DNA of 36,257 nucleotides, taken from Hyphococcus sp. (GTDB lineage: Bacteria > Pseudomonadota > Alphaproteobacteria > Caulobacterales > Parvularculaceae). The position numbers and the translations under genes were made by a program. Location of the stretch: assembly GCA_021776315.1 (NCBI GenBank), contig JAJFGD010000195.1, positions 1 through 36,257 on the forward strand, read 5' to 3'. This document shows, piece by piece, positions 27,719-35,974 of the stretch (positions are counted from its first letter, which is position 1; each line of letters opens with the position of its first letter). The notes below the pieces were generated by a model that was not told where the DNA came from, ran no database searches, and was given only the letters and a program-made list of their open reading frames with translations.

Positions 27719-27814
27719 ATGGATGACATTGCGCAAAAAGAATTGGCTAATGCCCGTCTGACTGCGCCGCCTCTCTTCACGATAGGCGGTTGGGACGACG
27801 TGTTCCGCCGTTAA
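27719..27814 (+). CDS. Possible 31-residue small protein or leader peptide
   Basis: ATG 27719 to TAA 27812-27814, with AGGAG two bases before the ATG (close spacing). It encodes MDDIAQKELANARLTA then PPLFTIGGWDDVFRR. It ends 27 bp before the PcfJ-like gene on the same strand. The reading frame is short, so coding potential is uncertain; position and ribosome site are the only support. Confidence 0.3.
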   Translation: MDDIAQKELANARLTAPPLFTIGGWDDVFRR

Positions 27815-27841
27815 GTGACGATTTGAAGAGAGACGATCCAA

Positions 27842-28879
27842 ATGACCTATCAAGAAATTGATGGCGTGCGACCCGCTTTTGTGTTTGCAAAAGCGCAAGG
27901 ACCTTATGGTTGGCTAACGCCTTATATCGCAGCGATTGCAGCGGTTGATGAAGATTTTTCTACCCGTATTCTCGTGCTGCCGCGCGAGGAACGCCATTTT
28001 ATTGCCCTGATCATTACATTGATGGGCGACAAAGCTGGTGACCGTGACCATGTCACTGCATTCGCCCGTAGCTATCACCGCCTTTCGCGGCGCACGCTAT
28101 TTGAAAGTTTTGCTGGTCCACATGGGCCGGCGGGTATTTTAAATCTTTTGCCGAAACTCGTCGGTGATGTTTGGTCACCTGCGCGATACACCATGCTTGC
28201 CGAGATTTTTAGCGACGACCAAGCGCGAAAAACGCTGCGCCATTTAAAAAAACTAAAGCGCAGTCATGTGAAACGTCTCTCGGAATTACCCATGGGGTTT
28301 CGATCTTATGCGGTGCTCAAAAAGATCACCAAAAAAAGAGATCTTGATGAAACAAAGTTTGCAATTGAAGCGGTCCGCCGTATTCGAACTGATTTGACTG
28401 ATCAGGCAATTCTAAAATCCCTCGAAGGTAGTCGAGATAACGGCATTCATGATTGGGTGATGAAGCACTATATCGCAGCACCATTTCCCGATGCGCCCAT
28501 TGGTACTCTTGATGTGGCTGGTGGCGGCACACTTATGCCTCTAAAAGACTACAAGGCTCTTCAACATGCAGCACGGGAGTTTAGCAATTGTATCCGCACC
28601 TATCTTTATCGTGTGTTGCGTGGAGATAGTTTCTTCTATCGCTATGGGGTGCCGGTTAATGCAGACAAAGCAACCGAAGCGTCACGCGACCATGGCGTTG
28701 CCATTGTTGAACTTCGCCGCGCACCTGTCATCGGTTGGGTGGTGCATGAAGCCTTTGGTAAAGGCAACAAGTCGATCAGACGCAAGCAAAGAGTGGCAAT
28801 CCTCGATGCCTTCACAAAAGCAGGAATTGGTGCTGCGCCGCAAGCGATCAACCCTGATGCGTGGTTTGAATTAAACTAA
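27842..28879 (+). CDS. Uncharacterised protein with a PcfJ-like C-terminal region
   Basis: 345 residues, soluble, basic in the middle. I recognise no family with certainty. Residues about 1-225 are mostly helical with repeated basic stretches (LRHLKKLKRSHVKRL). Residues about 235-335 (LQHAAREFSNCIRTYLYRVL, then GVAIVELRRAP, then WVVHEAFGKGNKSIRRKQR) resemble the core of PcfJ-like proteins, which show a His-x(n)-Asn-Cys helix, a strand pair and a Gly-Asn-Lys/Arg loop. PcfJ itself comes from conjugative plasmids and has no known enzymatic role. No conjugation genes are near. AGAG lies before the ATG. A strong terminator follows the stop by 1 bp. Confidence 0.55.
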   Translation: MTYQEIDGVRPAFVFAKAQGPYGWLTPYIAAIAAVDEDFSTRILVLPREERHFIALIITLMGDKAGDRDHVTAFARSYHRLSRRTLFESFAGPHGPAGILNLLPKLVGDVWSPARYTMLAEIFSDDQARKTLRHLKKLKRSHVKRLSELPMGFRSYAVLKKITKKRDLDETKFAIEAVRRIRTDLTDQAILKSLEGSRDNGIHDWVMKHYIAAPFPDAPIGTLDVAGGGTLMPLKDYKALQHAAREFSNCIRTYLYRVLRGDSFFYRYGVPVNADKATEASRDHGVAIVELRRAPVIGWVVHEAFGKGNKSIRRKQRVAILDAFTKAGIGAAPQAINPDAWFELN

Positions 28880-28919
28880 CCGGATGACAAGTTCTATGGG
28901 AATGTCATCCGGATTTTTT
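28880..28919 (+). terminator. Terminator shared by two convergent genes
   Basis: CCGGATGACA (28880-28889) and its exact reverse complement TGTCATCCGG (28903-28912) form a perfect 10-bp stem, followed by A and six Ts (28914-28919). It begins directly after the PcfJ-like gene stop. On the other strand the stop codon of the acyltransferase gene (28907-28905) lies inside the stem. Confidence 0.85.
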
Positions 28920-30029
28920 GACCGGCGCAATGCGTTGCTTCAGGCCACGTAATGCCTTCTCGGCGCGCAAGGCGAATGTCGGCCGCTGGATGGCAAAACT
29001 CGTAAAGTCCGGCCCTGGCTGGCCCAAGTTCAATTTATACCGACCGTCGCCCGCCAAAAAATCATAAACGTCGCGTCCAGCATTTACGTGGTCAGCAATC
29101 AACACGGCATGGGCGACGAGCCCAGGCTTTAGACGTTGATCATCTTCTAGTTTAAAGCCACCCATGATGTACAAAACCCGTTTTGCATTGATGTAATTAT
29201 AGATCCAAGCAAAGGGTTCATTACCTGCTGAGATACGGACAAGCTCGACGCGACCCTGCCCGATCGTCCGCTCAATCAACTGACGTTGAAACTCAATATT
29301 ATGGGCACTAACCGCCTGGCTTTCTTTGCCGAGAGCGCCCCATTTCGCGTTGTGTTGATTAATGATCTCTTGCAAATAAGTTTCAGCGCCGTGCAGCGTA
29401 GTTTCTCGGTCGATCGACAGGCGACCCCGAGATTCATATAGTTTGATAGAGCGGTTCAATTGTTGGCGCGTGCTTTTTCCAAGGGTCGCCACATAATCAG
29501 TATATGACTTCGCACCAGCGGCTCTCAGCTTTGCCAAATCAACAAATCCTGATCCCATTTCCGCACGGCGGTGGATCGCCAAACCTTTCTGACTCAGATC
29601 CGACTCCACATGATCGAGGGCATTAGTGACAACAACCTCATCCCACTTTGGTGCATCAGCTTGGTTCAACGCTAAGAGAAGAGCATTCCAACTTGCTGAT
29701 TGATGTTCGGTCGCCACCAACAGTGAATTGAATTCAACCGGTATCGTATGCGCACTATCTTTGCCCGTTTCATTGAGACGCAATTGGCGCAGTTTCAAAA
29801 ATCCGTGACGCTTTTCGGTCATCGGCATCAATAAGCCCAAAGCGACAACATTGCCGTCCGAAAGAACTTCAGCAACGAAAAGAGCGTCGCTGCTCGTCGT
29901 AATCGCTGTCGCAGCCCAATCCCACCCAAGAAAAAACGACGGCTGCACCTGGCGCTCAAGCGTTCGCCATTTTTCTTCCAGGCTTTCTACCTCGCGGACC
30001 GGCCGAATTGTCGCCTTATAGCCTTGCAT
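28905..30029 (-). CDS. CelD/FemAB-like GNAT-fold acyltransferase
   Basis: 374 residues from ATG 30029 (AAAGGG upstream); the open frame to 30149 runs past this without a ribosome site. The protein matches the acetyltransferase (GNAT) family PF13480 of the BioF2/CelD type: N-terminal IRPVREVESLEEKWRTLERQ with PSFFLGWDWA, central STRQQLNRSIKLYES basic helix, RVELVRISAGNEPFAWIYNYI and C-terminal KPGLVAHAVLIADHVN followed by YDFLAGDGRYKLNLG. Relatives are linked to exopolysaccharide or cell-surface acylation, but the substrate here is unknown. It lies 44 bp downstream of folD on the same strand. Confidence 0.82.
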   Translation of the reverse strand: MQGYKATIRPVREVESLEEKWRTLERQVQPSFFLGWDWAATAITTSSDALFVAEVLSDGNVVALGLLMPMTEKRHGFLKLRQLRLNETGKDSAHTIPVEFNSLLVATEHQSASWNALLLALNQADAPKWDEVVVTNALDHVESDLSQKGLAIHRRAEMGSGFVDLAKLRAAGAKSYTDYVATLGKSTRQQLNRSIKLYESRGRLSIDRETTLHGAETYLQEIINQHNAKWGALGKESQAVSAHNIEFQRQLIERTIGQGRVELVRISAGNEPFAWIYNYINAKRVLYIMGGFKLEDDQRLKPGLVAHAVLIADHVNAGRDVYDFLAGDGRYKLNLGQPGPDFTSFAIQRPTFALRAEKALRGLKQRIAPVKKSG

Positions 30030-30073
30030 GGTTGGGCCCTTTATACGCTCACAACAAAGTGCGAACGCAAAAC

Positions 30074-30964
30074 CTATTTCACGGTGATCTCTGGCACGGG
30101 CAAACCGCGTCGGCGCGCTGCTGCAATCACTGTGTTTTTCAAAAGACACGCTATCGTCATAGGTCCCACGCCCCCCGGCACCGGCGTGATGGCACCAGCC
30201 CGTGCTTTCGCGGCATCAAAGTCAACGTCTCCGACGAGCCGAGACTTGCCGCCTTCTTCGACGCGATTGATGCCAACATCGATAACCGTCGCGCCTTCTT
30301 TAATCCAATCGCCTTTGATCAGCCGCGGCCGCCCTACGGCAGCACAAACAATATCCGCTTCTCGACAGGTTGCGGCAAGATCCTTCGTACGCGAATGCGC
30401 CATAGTCACTGTGCAGTTTTCTGCCAAAAGCAACATCGCCAATGGCTTACCGACGAGAATCGAACGTCCAACGACCACCGCGTGCAATCCAGACAAACTT
30501 TCTCTTACGGTCTTTGCCAGAATAACAGAACCTTGAGGGGTACACGGAACAAGCCCATCCTTCCCAAGCATTAGCCGTCCAGCATTCACTTCCGTCAGGC
30601 CATCAACATCTTTCGATGGATCGATTTCATTGATCACGAGTGCTGAGTTGATATGGTCCGGTAGTGGTAGTTGGACCAATATGCCGTCTACATCATTGTC
30701 AGCGTTCAAAGACCGCACCAAAGCAACAACATCATCTTGTGCCGCATCAGCAGGCAATCGATGCTCAATCGACGTCATGCCGGCTTTTTCTGTGGCGATC
30801 CCTTTATTGCGCACATAAACTTGGCTAGCGGGATCTTCACCAACTAAAACCACCGCGAGTGCTGGTTTCACACCATGGCTCGCTGACAGGGAGCTTACGG
30901 CACCCGCAATCGATTCGCGTAATGCAGCCGCAATGGCTTTTCCATCAATCAAATCCGCACTCAT
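30074..30964 (-). CDS. folD: Bifunctional methylenetetrahydrofolate dehydrogenase / methenyltetrahydrofolate cyclohydrolase
   Basis: Interconverts 5,10-methylene-, 5,10-methenyl- and 10-formyl-tetrahydrofolate with NADP. It has 296 residues. Motifs are [24 protein letters not shown] with the catalytic lysine (about 55), [45 protein letters not shown] and C-terminal [31 protein letters not shown]. Its ATG overlaps the DUF167 gene stop by 4 bases (ATGA), so translation is probably coupled. The order YggT, DUF167, FolD on one strand is common in alphaproteobacteria. Confidence 0.97.
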   Translation of the reverse strand: MSADLIDGKAIAAALRESIAGAVSSLSASHGVKPALAVVLVGEDPASQVYVRNKGIATEKAGMTSIEHRLPADAAQDDVVALVRSLNADNDVDGILVQLPLPDHINSALVINEIDPSKDVDGLTEVNAGRLMLGKDGLVPCTPQGSVILAKTVRESLSGLHAVVVGRSILVGKPLAMLLLAENCTVTMAHSRTKDLAATCREADIVCAAVGRPRLIKGDWIKEGATVIDVGINRVEEGGKSRLVGDVDFDAAKARAGAITPVPGGVGPMTIACLLKNTVIAAARRRGLPVPEITVK

Positions 30965-31284
30965 TCAATCTCTCCTACCAGGCTTGTAATTGCTGCGACG
31001 ATTTCGGTTTCGTCGCCCGCGAGCGCCAGAGTTTTAAGGCGCGAGGTTTCCCCTGCAATAATGGAGACGGACGATTTCGGCAATCCAAGGGTTTTCGACA
31101 CTAGCTTAATAATGGCGGAATTGGCCTTTCCTTTGTCAGGGGGGGCAGCGACTTTGATCGCTAATCGGGCACAATCTTCGCTCCCCTGCCAGATACCGGT
31201 AACCTCGTCTTTCGCTGCACCCGGCGTGACGCGTGCAAAAACGCGCACGCCGTCTTTGCCTGAATCAAATGGATGGCGTTTCAC
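30961..31284 (-). CDS. DUF167 family protein (YggU-like)
   Basis: 107 residues, the usual size of this small alpha/beta family of unknown function. Family text: [20 protein letters not shown] near the start and [48 protein letters not shown]. It is soluble, without signal peptide. It begins 12 bp after the YggT gene and overlaps folD by 4 bases. Confidence 0.92.
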   Translation of the reverse strand: MKRHPFDSGKDGVRVFARVTPGAAKDEVTGIWQGSEDCARLAIKVAAPPDKGKANSAIIKLVSKTLGLPKSSVSIIAGETSRLKTLALAGDETEIVAAITSLVGEIE

Positions 31285-31296
31285 GCGACCGACGGG

Positions 31297-31593
31297 TCAA
31301 ACGCCTATTCGGGTGGCAAGCCAGACATTCATTTCACGCAAGAAGAAAATAGACAGTAACAAAATGATTGGCGACAAATCCAGCCCGCCAAGAGACGGCA
31401 TGATACTCCGGATCGGCCGCAGTAAAGGCTCTGTCAGCGCAACGATTGTTCGCCAAATCATATCAACAAACTGATTGTGGCGGTTAATGACATTAAATGA
31501 GATGAGCCATGACATGATCACCATTGCAAAAATCACAAATGTATAAAGCTGCAGGACCGCATCTATCAGGGAGAAAAATGGTGTCGGGATCAT
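31297..31593 (-). CDS. YggT family membrane protein
   Basis: 98 residues with two transmembrane helices: [22 protein letters not shown] (about 10-32) and [20 protein letters not shown] (about 70-90). Between them is the family signature [30 protein letters not shown]. YggT proteins are linked to osmotic stress and, in some bacteria, to septum or envelope functions, with no enzymatic role known. First gene of the YggT-DUF167-folD run. Confidence 0.93.
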   Translation of the reverse strand: MIPTPFFSLIDAVLQLYTFVIFAMVIMSWLISFNVINRHNQFVDMIWRTIVALTEPLLRPIRSIMPSLGGLDLSPIILLLSIFFLREMNVWLATRIGV

Positions 31594-31635
31594 GCGTTAC
31601 GGCTCCAATTCGAACAATTCTCGTAAAAACTGGAT

Positions 31636-32052
31636 TTAGGGGGAGTTGGACCCGCTTGCAACCACACCCTCGGGAGCGCGTAGACAAAGGAGCGGGGTCG
31701 CAAGGCCGCCCACCCGAATGAAGCCAACGCCGTCCTTTTTCACAATCATGAGCGAGACATCAGCGGCGAAGCCACCCTGGCCAGACGTGAATTCAACGCC
31801 ATCGGCGGCCCACAGCAATCGGCCACGCGCTTCTGTAATCGCTGCCTGCCCTTCCCAGCAGCCCGTATAGGCACAAATGGAAAACTTGCCATTGTCACTT
31901 CTCGCCCAGATATCGAGAGGCGTCGTTTCATCTTCGGCTTTTGCGGCGCAACCATCGACGGCGCACCAAACTTCAATCTGGTTTCGGCAAGTCCATGCAT
32001 CTGGCGGCACTGACGACATCAGCATGAATACGGATAAAAATGCAGCCAGCAT
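31636..32052 (-). CDS. Small secreted cysteine-containing protein
   Basis: 138 residues with a strong AGGAGG ribosome site 5 nt before the ATG. A signal peptide of about 16-19 residues (MLAAFLSVFMLMSSVPPDA) is followed by a mature domain with Cys at WTCRNQIEVWCAVDGC, ICAYTGCWEG and LLCLRAP, six in all, which would fit disulphide bonding in the periplasm. The middle shows short strand-like repeats (FSICAYTGCWEGQAAITEAR). I recognise no family. It lies 42 bp upstream of the YggT gene and may be co-transcribed with it. Confidence 0.7.
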   Translation of the reverse strand: MLAAFLSVFMLMSSVPPDAWTCRNQIEVWCAVDGCAAKAEDETTPLDIWARSDNGKFSICAYTGCWEGQAAITEARGRLLWAADGVEFTSGQGGFAADVSLMIVKKDGVGFIRVGGLATPLLCLRAPEGVVASGSNSP

Positions 32053-32263
32053 AAGTCCCTCCTAGAAATGCTGTTAAATAGTAAAGCTTCGGGACCCGAA
32101 TGAACAGCGGCCAAAATAGCGATTTAACCCCATATCAGGCGAAAACGCCGCACTTTCACGAGCCAATGTGCGTCGACTTGCAGCGCCGTCATCTTATTGA
32201 TTTTTCGTCTGGCTCGCTCAATGTTGGGGTAACCGAAAACCGACCTTTAGGAGCGGCTCGACC

Positions 32264-32926
32264 ATGCTTCATATCATCCAAGAATTGCTCACCCCGGAAG
32301 AAGTCAAACACCTTCTCGATTTTTCTAAAACCCACCTTTTTGCAGATGGGAAGGTTAGCAACGAAGAATTCGAGATGAAAAATAACCTGCAGTCAAACAT
32401 GCAGGATCCGGCAGCTCAGCAAGCATCGGCGATTGTCCAAAATGCTCTGGTTCGCAATGAATTTGTTCGTGATATCTGCCATCCAAAATCGCTCGCAGCG
32501 CCGATGATCTCGAAATATGTTCCAGGTATGCATTATGGAGAGCATGTAGACACCCATTTGGTTGTCGGAAACCTGCCCGTCCGCGTCGATGTTTCTTGCA
32601 CGGTCTTTATCAACGACCCGGAAAATTATGATGGCGGCGAGCTGGTGCTGCGCATGGCTGACAAAACCGTAAAGATCAAAGAAAAGCCTGGTGCGGCGAT
32701 TTTATACCCATCGACACAATTCCATCATGTGGCACCGGTGACGCGCGGGGAACGGATTGCAGCGATCACCTTTATTCAAAGTCATATTCGCGATACGGGC
32801 CAGCGCTCTATTTTGTTCGAATTGCAAGATTACCTACATGAATATGGCGGCAGCTTAACAGCCGAAGCACAAATGCAACTCGAATATGTTCGAACAAATT
32901 TGTTGCGCATGTGGTATGAGGACTAG
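32264..32926 (+). CDS. PKHD-type hydroxylase (PiuC/YbiX family)
   Basis: Fe(II)/2-oxoglutarate dioxygenase, 220 residues, with AGGAG before the ATG. The iron site is His94 and Asp96 (HYGEHVDTHLV) and His154 (TQFHHVAPVTRGERIAAITF); Arg164 fits the 2-oxoglutarate carboxylate. The C-terminal LFELQDYLHEYGG with LEYVRTNLLRMWYED is characteristic of the YbiX/PiuC group. In other bacteria this gene is usually beside a TonB-dependent iron receptor and is iron-regulated; here there is none, and it is followed after 21 bp by a methyltransferase gene. Substrate unknown. Confidence 0.93.
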   Translation: MLHIIQELLTPEEVKHLLDFSKTHLFADGKVSNEEFEMKNNLQSNMQDPAAQQASAIVQNALVRNEFVRDICHPKSLAAPMISKYVPGMHYGEHVDTHLVVGNLPVRVDVSCTVFINDPENYDGGELVLRMADKTVKIKEKPGAAILYPSTQFHHVAPVTRGERIAAITFIQSHIRDTGQRSILFELQDYLHEYGGSLTAEAQMQLEYVRTNLLRMWYED

Positions 32927-32947
32927 CGACAACGACGGCAGTCATGC

Positions 32948-33541
32948 ATGCAAGGATATGATGAAAACGCCGACCTTCTAATCCCTCGTTATGAAGCGTT
33001 AAATTTCAGTCTCGTTCACAAACCCGTGCGACATTTGTTTCCGAAGCAGGCGGGTGCAGTTCTCGATATTGGCGCTGGCACCGGTCGCGATGCCTCTGTT
33101 TTCGCCAATATGGGGCATAGGGTTACAGCGATAGAGCCAACGACCCCATTGCGCGAAGCGGGAATGAGACTGCACCCATCGCCAAACATTCGATGGATTG
33201 ACGACAGACTCCCTGACCTAATATCGCTAGACGGATATCATCGACATTTCGGTTTGGTGATGCTGACCGGCGTTTGGATGCATCTCGATTGTCACGAACA
33301 AAAAACCGCGATGTCCAATATCTGTACACTTTTAGAAGGTGATGGGAAATTGATAATGTCATTGCGTCACGGGCCCATACCGCCTGGGCGCCGCATGTTT
33401 CATGTGCCCGCTGATACAGTAATTGACCTTGCGGCGGAAAACGGGTTGAACGTCTTACTGCGCCAGGACGAACAGTCTTTACAGGAAGAAAATCGACGCG
33501 CAGGCGTCACGTGGACACATCTTGCCTTTTGTAAATCCTAA
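32948..33541 (+). CDS. Class I SAM-dependent methyltransferase
   Basis: 197 residues. Motif I VLDIGAGTGRDASVFANMGH at about 38-57 binds S-adenosylmethionine, with VTAIEPTTPLREAG as the acidic strand-2 region and LVMLTGVWMHLDCHEQ as motif IV. The C-terminal half carries GDGKLIMSLRHGP. The acceptor cannot be inferred. It follows the PKHD-type hydroxylase on the same strand with 21 bp between, suggesting an operon. No clear ribosome site lies before ATG 32948; a shorter start at codon 73 would remove the SAM site and is unlikely. Confidence 0.9.
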   Translation: MQGYDENADLLIPRYEALNFSLVHKPVRHLFPKQAGAVLDIGAGTGRDASVFANMGHRVTAIEPTTPLREAGMRLHPSPNIRWIDDRLPDLISLDGYHRHFGLVMLTGVWMHLDCHEQKTAMSNICTLLEGDGKLIMSLRHGPIPPGRRMFHVPADTVIDLAAENGLNVLLRQDEQSLQEENRRAGVTWTHLAFCKS

Positions 33542-33588
33542 ATACAATGGCACTCATAGATGCTCAACAACCCTAAGGCATATGGTCG

Positions 33589-34374
33589 ATGAATATTCTA
33601 TTCTTATTACTAACAAACTTGCTAATCTTACTCTCGCTTTTGACAGTACTCTGGTGGGTCAGCACGCGCATGAAAGATGCGAGCATTGTTGACATTGCCT
33701 GGGGACCCGCATGTGCTCTGCCTGGCGCGTTGACGTTTTTGCGCACTGACGGTGCCGATCCGCGCGCGATTGTGTTGACCATACTTGTTTCTCTTTGGGC
33801 AGGGCGATTGGCTCTATATTTGGCGCAACGCAATCTCGGTCATGGCGAGGACTATCGCTATCAAAAGATGCGTGCCGCACGGTCGTCAGACCAAGAGTTT
33901 GCCAGGTGGTCGCTGTTTTATGTCTTTTGGTTACAAGGTGTCATTGCGTGGACTGTTTCTCTTCCCGTGCAACTCGGGCAATTTGGTGGCGGCGGGTTTG
34001 GGGTGCTTGCATGGATTGGCACGGCCATCTTCGCCATCGGCCTTTCCTTTGAGGCCATTGGTGACTGGCAGTTGAAACAATTTAAAGCGGACGCAGAAAA
34101 CAAGGGAAAACTCATGGTCACAGGGCTTTGGTCATGGACACGACACCCCAATTATTTTGGCGACGCAGCCGTCTGGGCCGGTCTTTCAATCATTGCATTA
34201 GAAAGTCCTTTCGGAGCACTAACGCTCCTATCGCCGGTGGTCATGACTTATTTCCTCGTCAATATTTCTGGCAAAGCATTGACTGAACGCTCAATGGCAA
34301 AAAAATACCCGGAATATGCAGATTACCAGAATCGCGTTTCAGGATTTTTCCCACGCCCGCCTAAAAAATCATAA
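33589..34374 (+). CDS. DUF1295 family membrane protein (steroid 5-alpha-reductase-like)
   Basis: 261 residues with about six hydrophobic segments; the first is residues 2-24. The hallmarks are VDIAWGPACALPGALTF near residue 35, GDWQLKQFKADAENKGKLMVTGLWSWTRHPNYFGDAAVW at about 160-200 and a C-terminal YPEYADYQNRVSGFFPRPP. These are DUF1295, a relative of isoprenylcysteine methyltransferases and 5-alpha-reductases; relatives are thought to reduce lipid-like enones, but this is not demonstrated here. It lies 47 bp after the methyltransferase, with AAGG upstream of the ATG. Confidence 0.9.
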   Translation: MNILFLLLTNLLILLSLLTVLWWVSTRMKDASIVDIAWGPACALPGALTFLRTDGADPRAIVLTILVSLWAGRLALYLAQRNLGHGEDYRYQKMRAARSSDQEFARWSLFYVFWLQGVIAWTVSLPVQLGQFGGGGFGVLAWIGTAIFAIGLSFEAIGDWQLKQFKADAENKGKLMVTGLWSWTRHPNYFGDAAVWAGLSIIALESPFGALTLLSPVVMTYFLVNISGKALTERSMAKKYPEYADYQNRVSGFFPRPPKKS

Positions 34375-34513
34375 CAACCCGCCGTGCGTTTTGATGTCCA
34401 TGGCGACCCTGCCCGCATTGCGCAAAGCATATCGAGGTGTGAAAGACCGTAGACTTGACCATAAGTTCTTATAAAGTCATTGGCATCACACTTCGCAAAA
34501 GACGAGGCATTCC

Positions 34514-35962
34514 ATGGCTGCAGATACCACTCGCCCGGTCGAGCCCGAAAAACTACACACCATTGCGGACCTTGACCGCATTTTCTCCCTGCAGAAAAAG
34601 GCTTACCGAAACAGCCCCTACCCGTCCTATGAACAACGCATTGCCAGTATCGACAAACTAATCGCGATGACGGAGAGCAATGAAGAAAAGTTTATCGACG
34701 CCATCAGTGCTGACTTCGGCAATCGCGCGCGTCATGAAACGATTATTGCTGAGATTGTTGTTACACTATCCGGCGCAACCCTCGCCAAAAAGAATTTAAA
34801 AAAATGGATGCGCGCACGCGGGGTCCCGACGCCCGTGCATATGCTGCCGGCCAAAAGTAAAATCGAACCGCAACCGCTCGGTGTCGTCGGTATAATCTCA
34901 CCTTGGAATTACCCACTTCAACTCGCTCTTGCGCCTGCCATCGCAGCCTTAGCGGCGGGTAATCGCGTCATGATTAAACCGAGCGAACTTACACCGCGCC
35001 TAAGCGAGGTCTTACGCGAAGCGATTGCCGAACAATTTGATGAATCAGATTGCGCCGTGATTACAGGCGGCGTTGAAACGGGTCAGGCGTTTACCGAAAC
35101 CCCCTTCGATCATTTGCTGTTTACGGGATCCACTGCGATCGGCACACGGGTGGCGCAAGCAGCGGCAAAAAACCTAACGCCCGTAACCCTCGAGCTTGGC
35201 GGGAAATCTCCAGCGATTATCGATGAGAGCGCCGATCTTGAAAAAGCGGCAGACTCAATCGCATACGGAAAGCTATTGAATGCGGGGCAAACTTGCGTCG
35301 CGCCAGACTATGTTTTGACACCAGCAAACCAACTTGAACAAACAGCAGATGCTATCGCAAAATCTGCGCGTACAATGTTTCCCGAAATGGATACTACAGC
35401 GGACTACACATCCATTATTTCGGACCGTCATTTTGCACGTTTAAAAGAGCTCGCCAATGAAGCACGCGACTTAGGCGCAAAAATCGTTGAAGTGGGTTCA
35501 GCAAATGCATTGCACCCACAACGAAAGATGCCACTCACCTTAGTAATCGATCCGCCAGCAGAAGCAGCCATCATGCAAGAGGAGATATTTGGCCCTCTCC
35601 TCTTGGTTTTGCCTGTAAAATCCCGAAACGAAGCCATTGAACATATCAATGATCGCGATAGGCCCCTCGCCCTTTATTGGTATGGAGATGATGATACAGC
35701 GCGCGACGAGGTGTTGCAGAAAACGACATCAGGCGGGGTCACGGTCAACGACGCATTGTGGCATGTGGCGCAAGAAAACCTGCCCTTTGGCGGGGTCGGT
35801 AAAAGCGGCATCGGTGCTTATCATGGTGCTGCTGGATTTGAGACATTTTCCCACATGAAGCCCGTATTCTATCAAAGCAAGTTTGCAAGCGGCGGGTTGA
35901 TGCGCCCACCCTATACGGCGAAGACCGACAAAGTTCTCTCCTTTGTGCGCAAAATCCTCTAG
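34514..35962 (+). CDS. Aldehyde dehydrogenase, coniferyl-aldehyde-dehydrogenase-like
   Basis: Predicted NAD(P)-dependent oxidation of an aldehyde to the acid. It has 482 residues, the short ALDH class (family 3 style). Motifs: VVGIISPWNYPLQLAL with Asn132, IKPSELTP with Lys for NAD binding, LFTGSTAIGTRVAQAA as nucleotide-binding turn, general base Glu227 in LELGGKSP, and catalytic Cys261 in NAGQTCVAPDYVL. The end TDKVLSFVRKIL is basic and hydrophobic. It resembles coniferyl aldehyde dehydrogenase, but long-chain aldehyde substrates are equally possible. A GMC oxidoreductase gene follows after 12 bp. Confidence 0.93.
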   Translation: MAADTTRPVEPEKLHTIADLDRIFSLQKKAYRNSPYPSYEQRIASIDKLIAMTESNEEKFIDAISADFGNRARHETIIAEIVVTLSGATLAKKNLKKWMRARGVPTPVHMLPAKSKIEPQPLGVVGIISPWNYPLQLALAPAIAALAAGNRVMIKPSELTPRLSEVLREAIAEQFDESDCAVITGGVETGQAFTETPFDHLLFTGSTAIGTRVAQAAAKNLTPVTLELGGKSPAIIDESADLEKAADSIAYGKLLNAGQTCVAPDYVLTPANQLEQTADAIAKSARTMFPEMDTTADYTSIISDRHFARLKELANEARDLGAKIVEVGSANALHPQRKMPLTLVIDPPAEAAIMQEEIFGPLLLVLPVKSRNEAIEHINDRDRPLALYWYGDDDTARDEVLQKTTSGGVTVNDALWHVAQENLPFGGVGKSGIGAYHGAAGFETFSHMKPVFYQSKFASGGLMRPPYTAKTDKVLSFVRKIL

Positions 35963-35974
35963 GCGGAAAAATCT

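Noticed and set aside
32100..32378. 92-codon plus-strand frame overlapping the start of the PKHD-type hydroxylase
   Set aside because: Shadow frame with no family resemblance; the hydroxylase has the better ribosome site.
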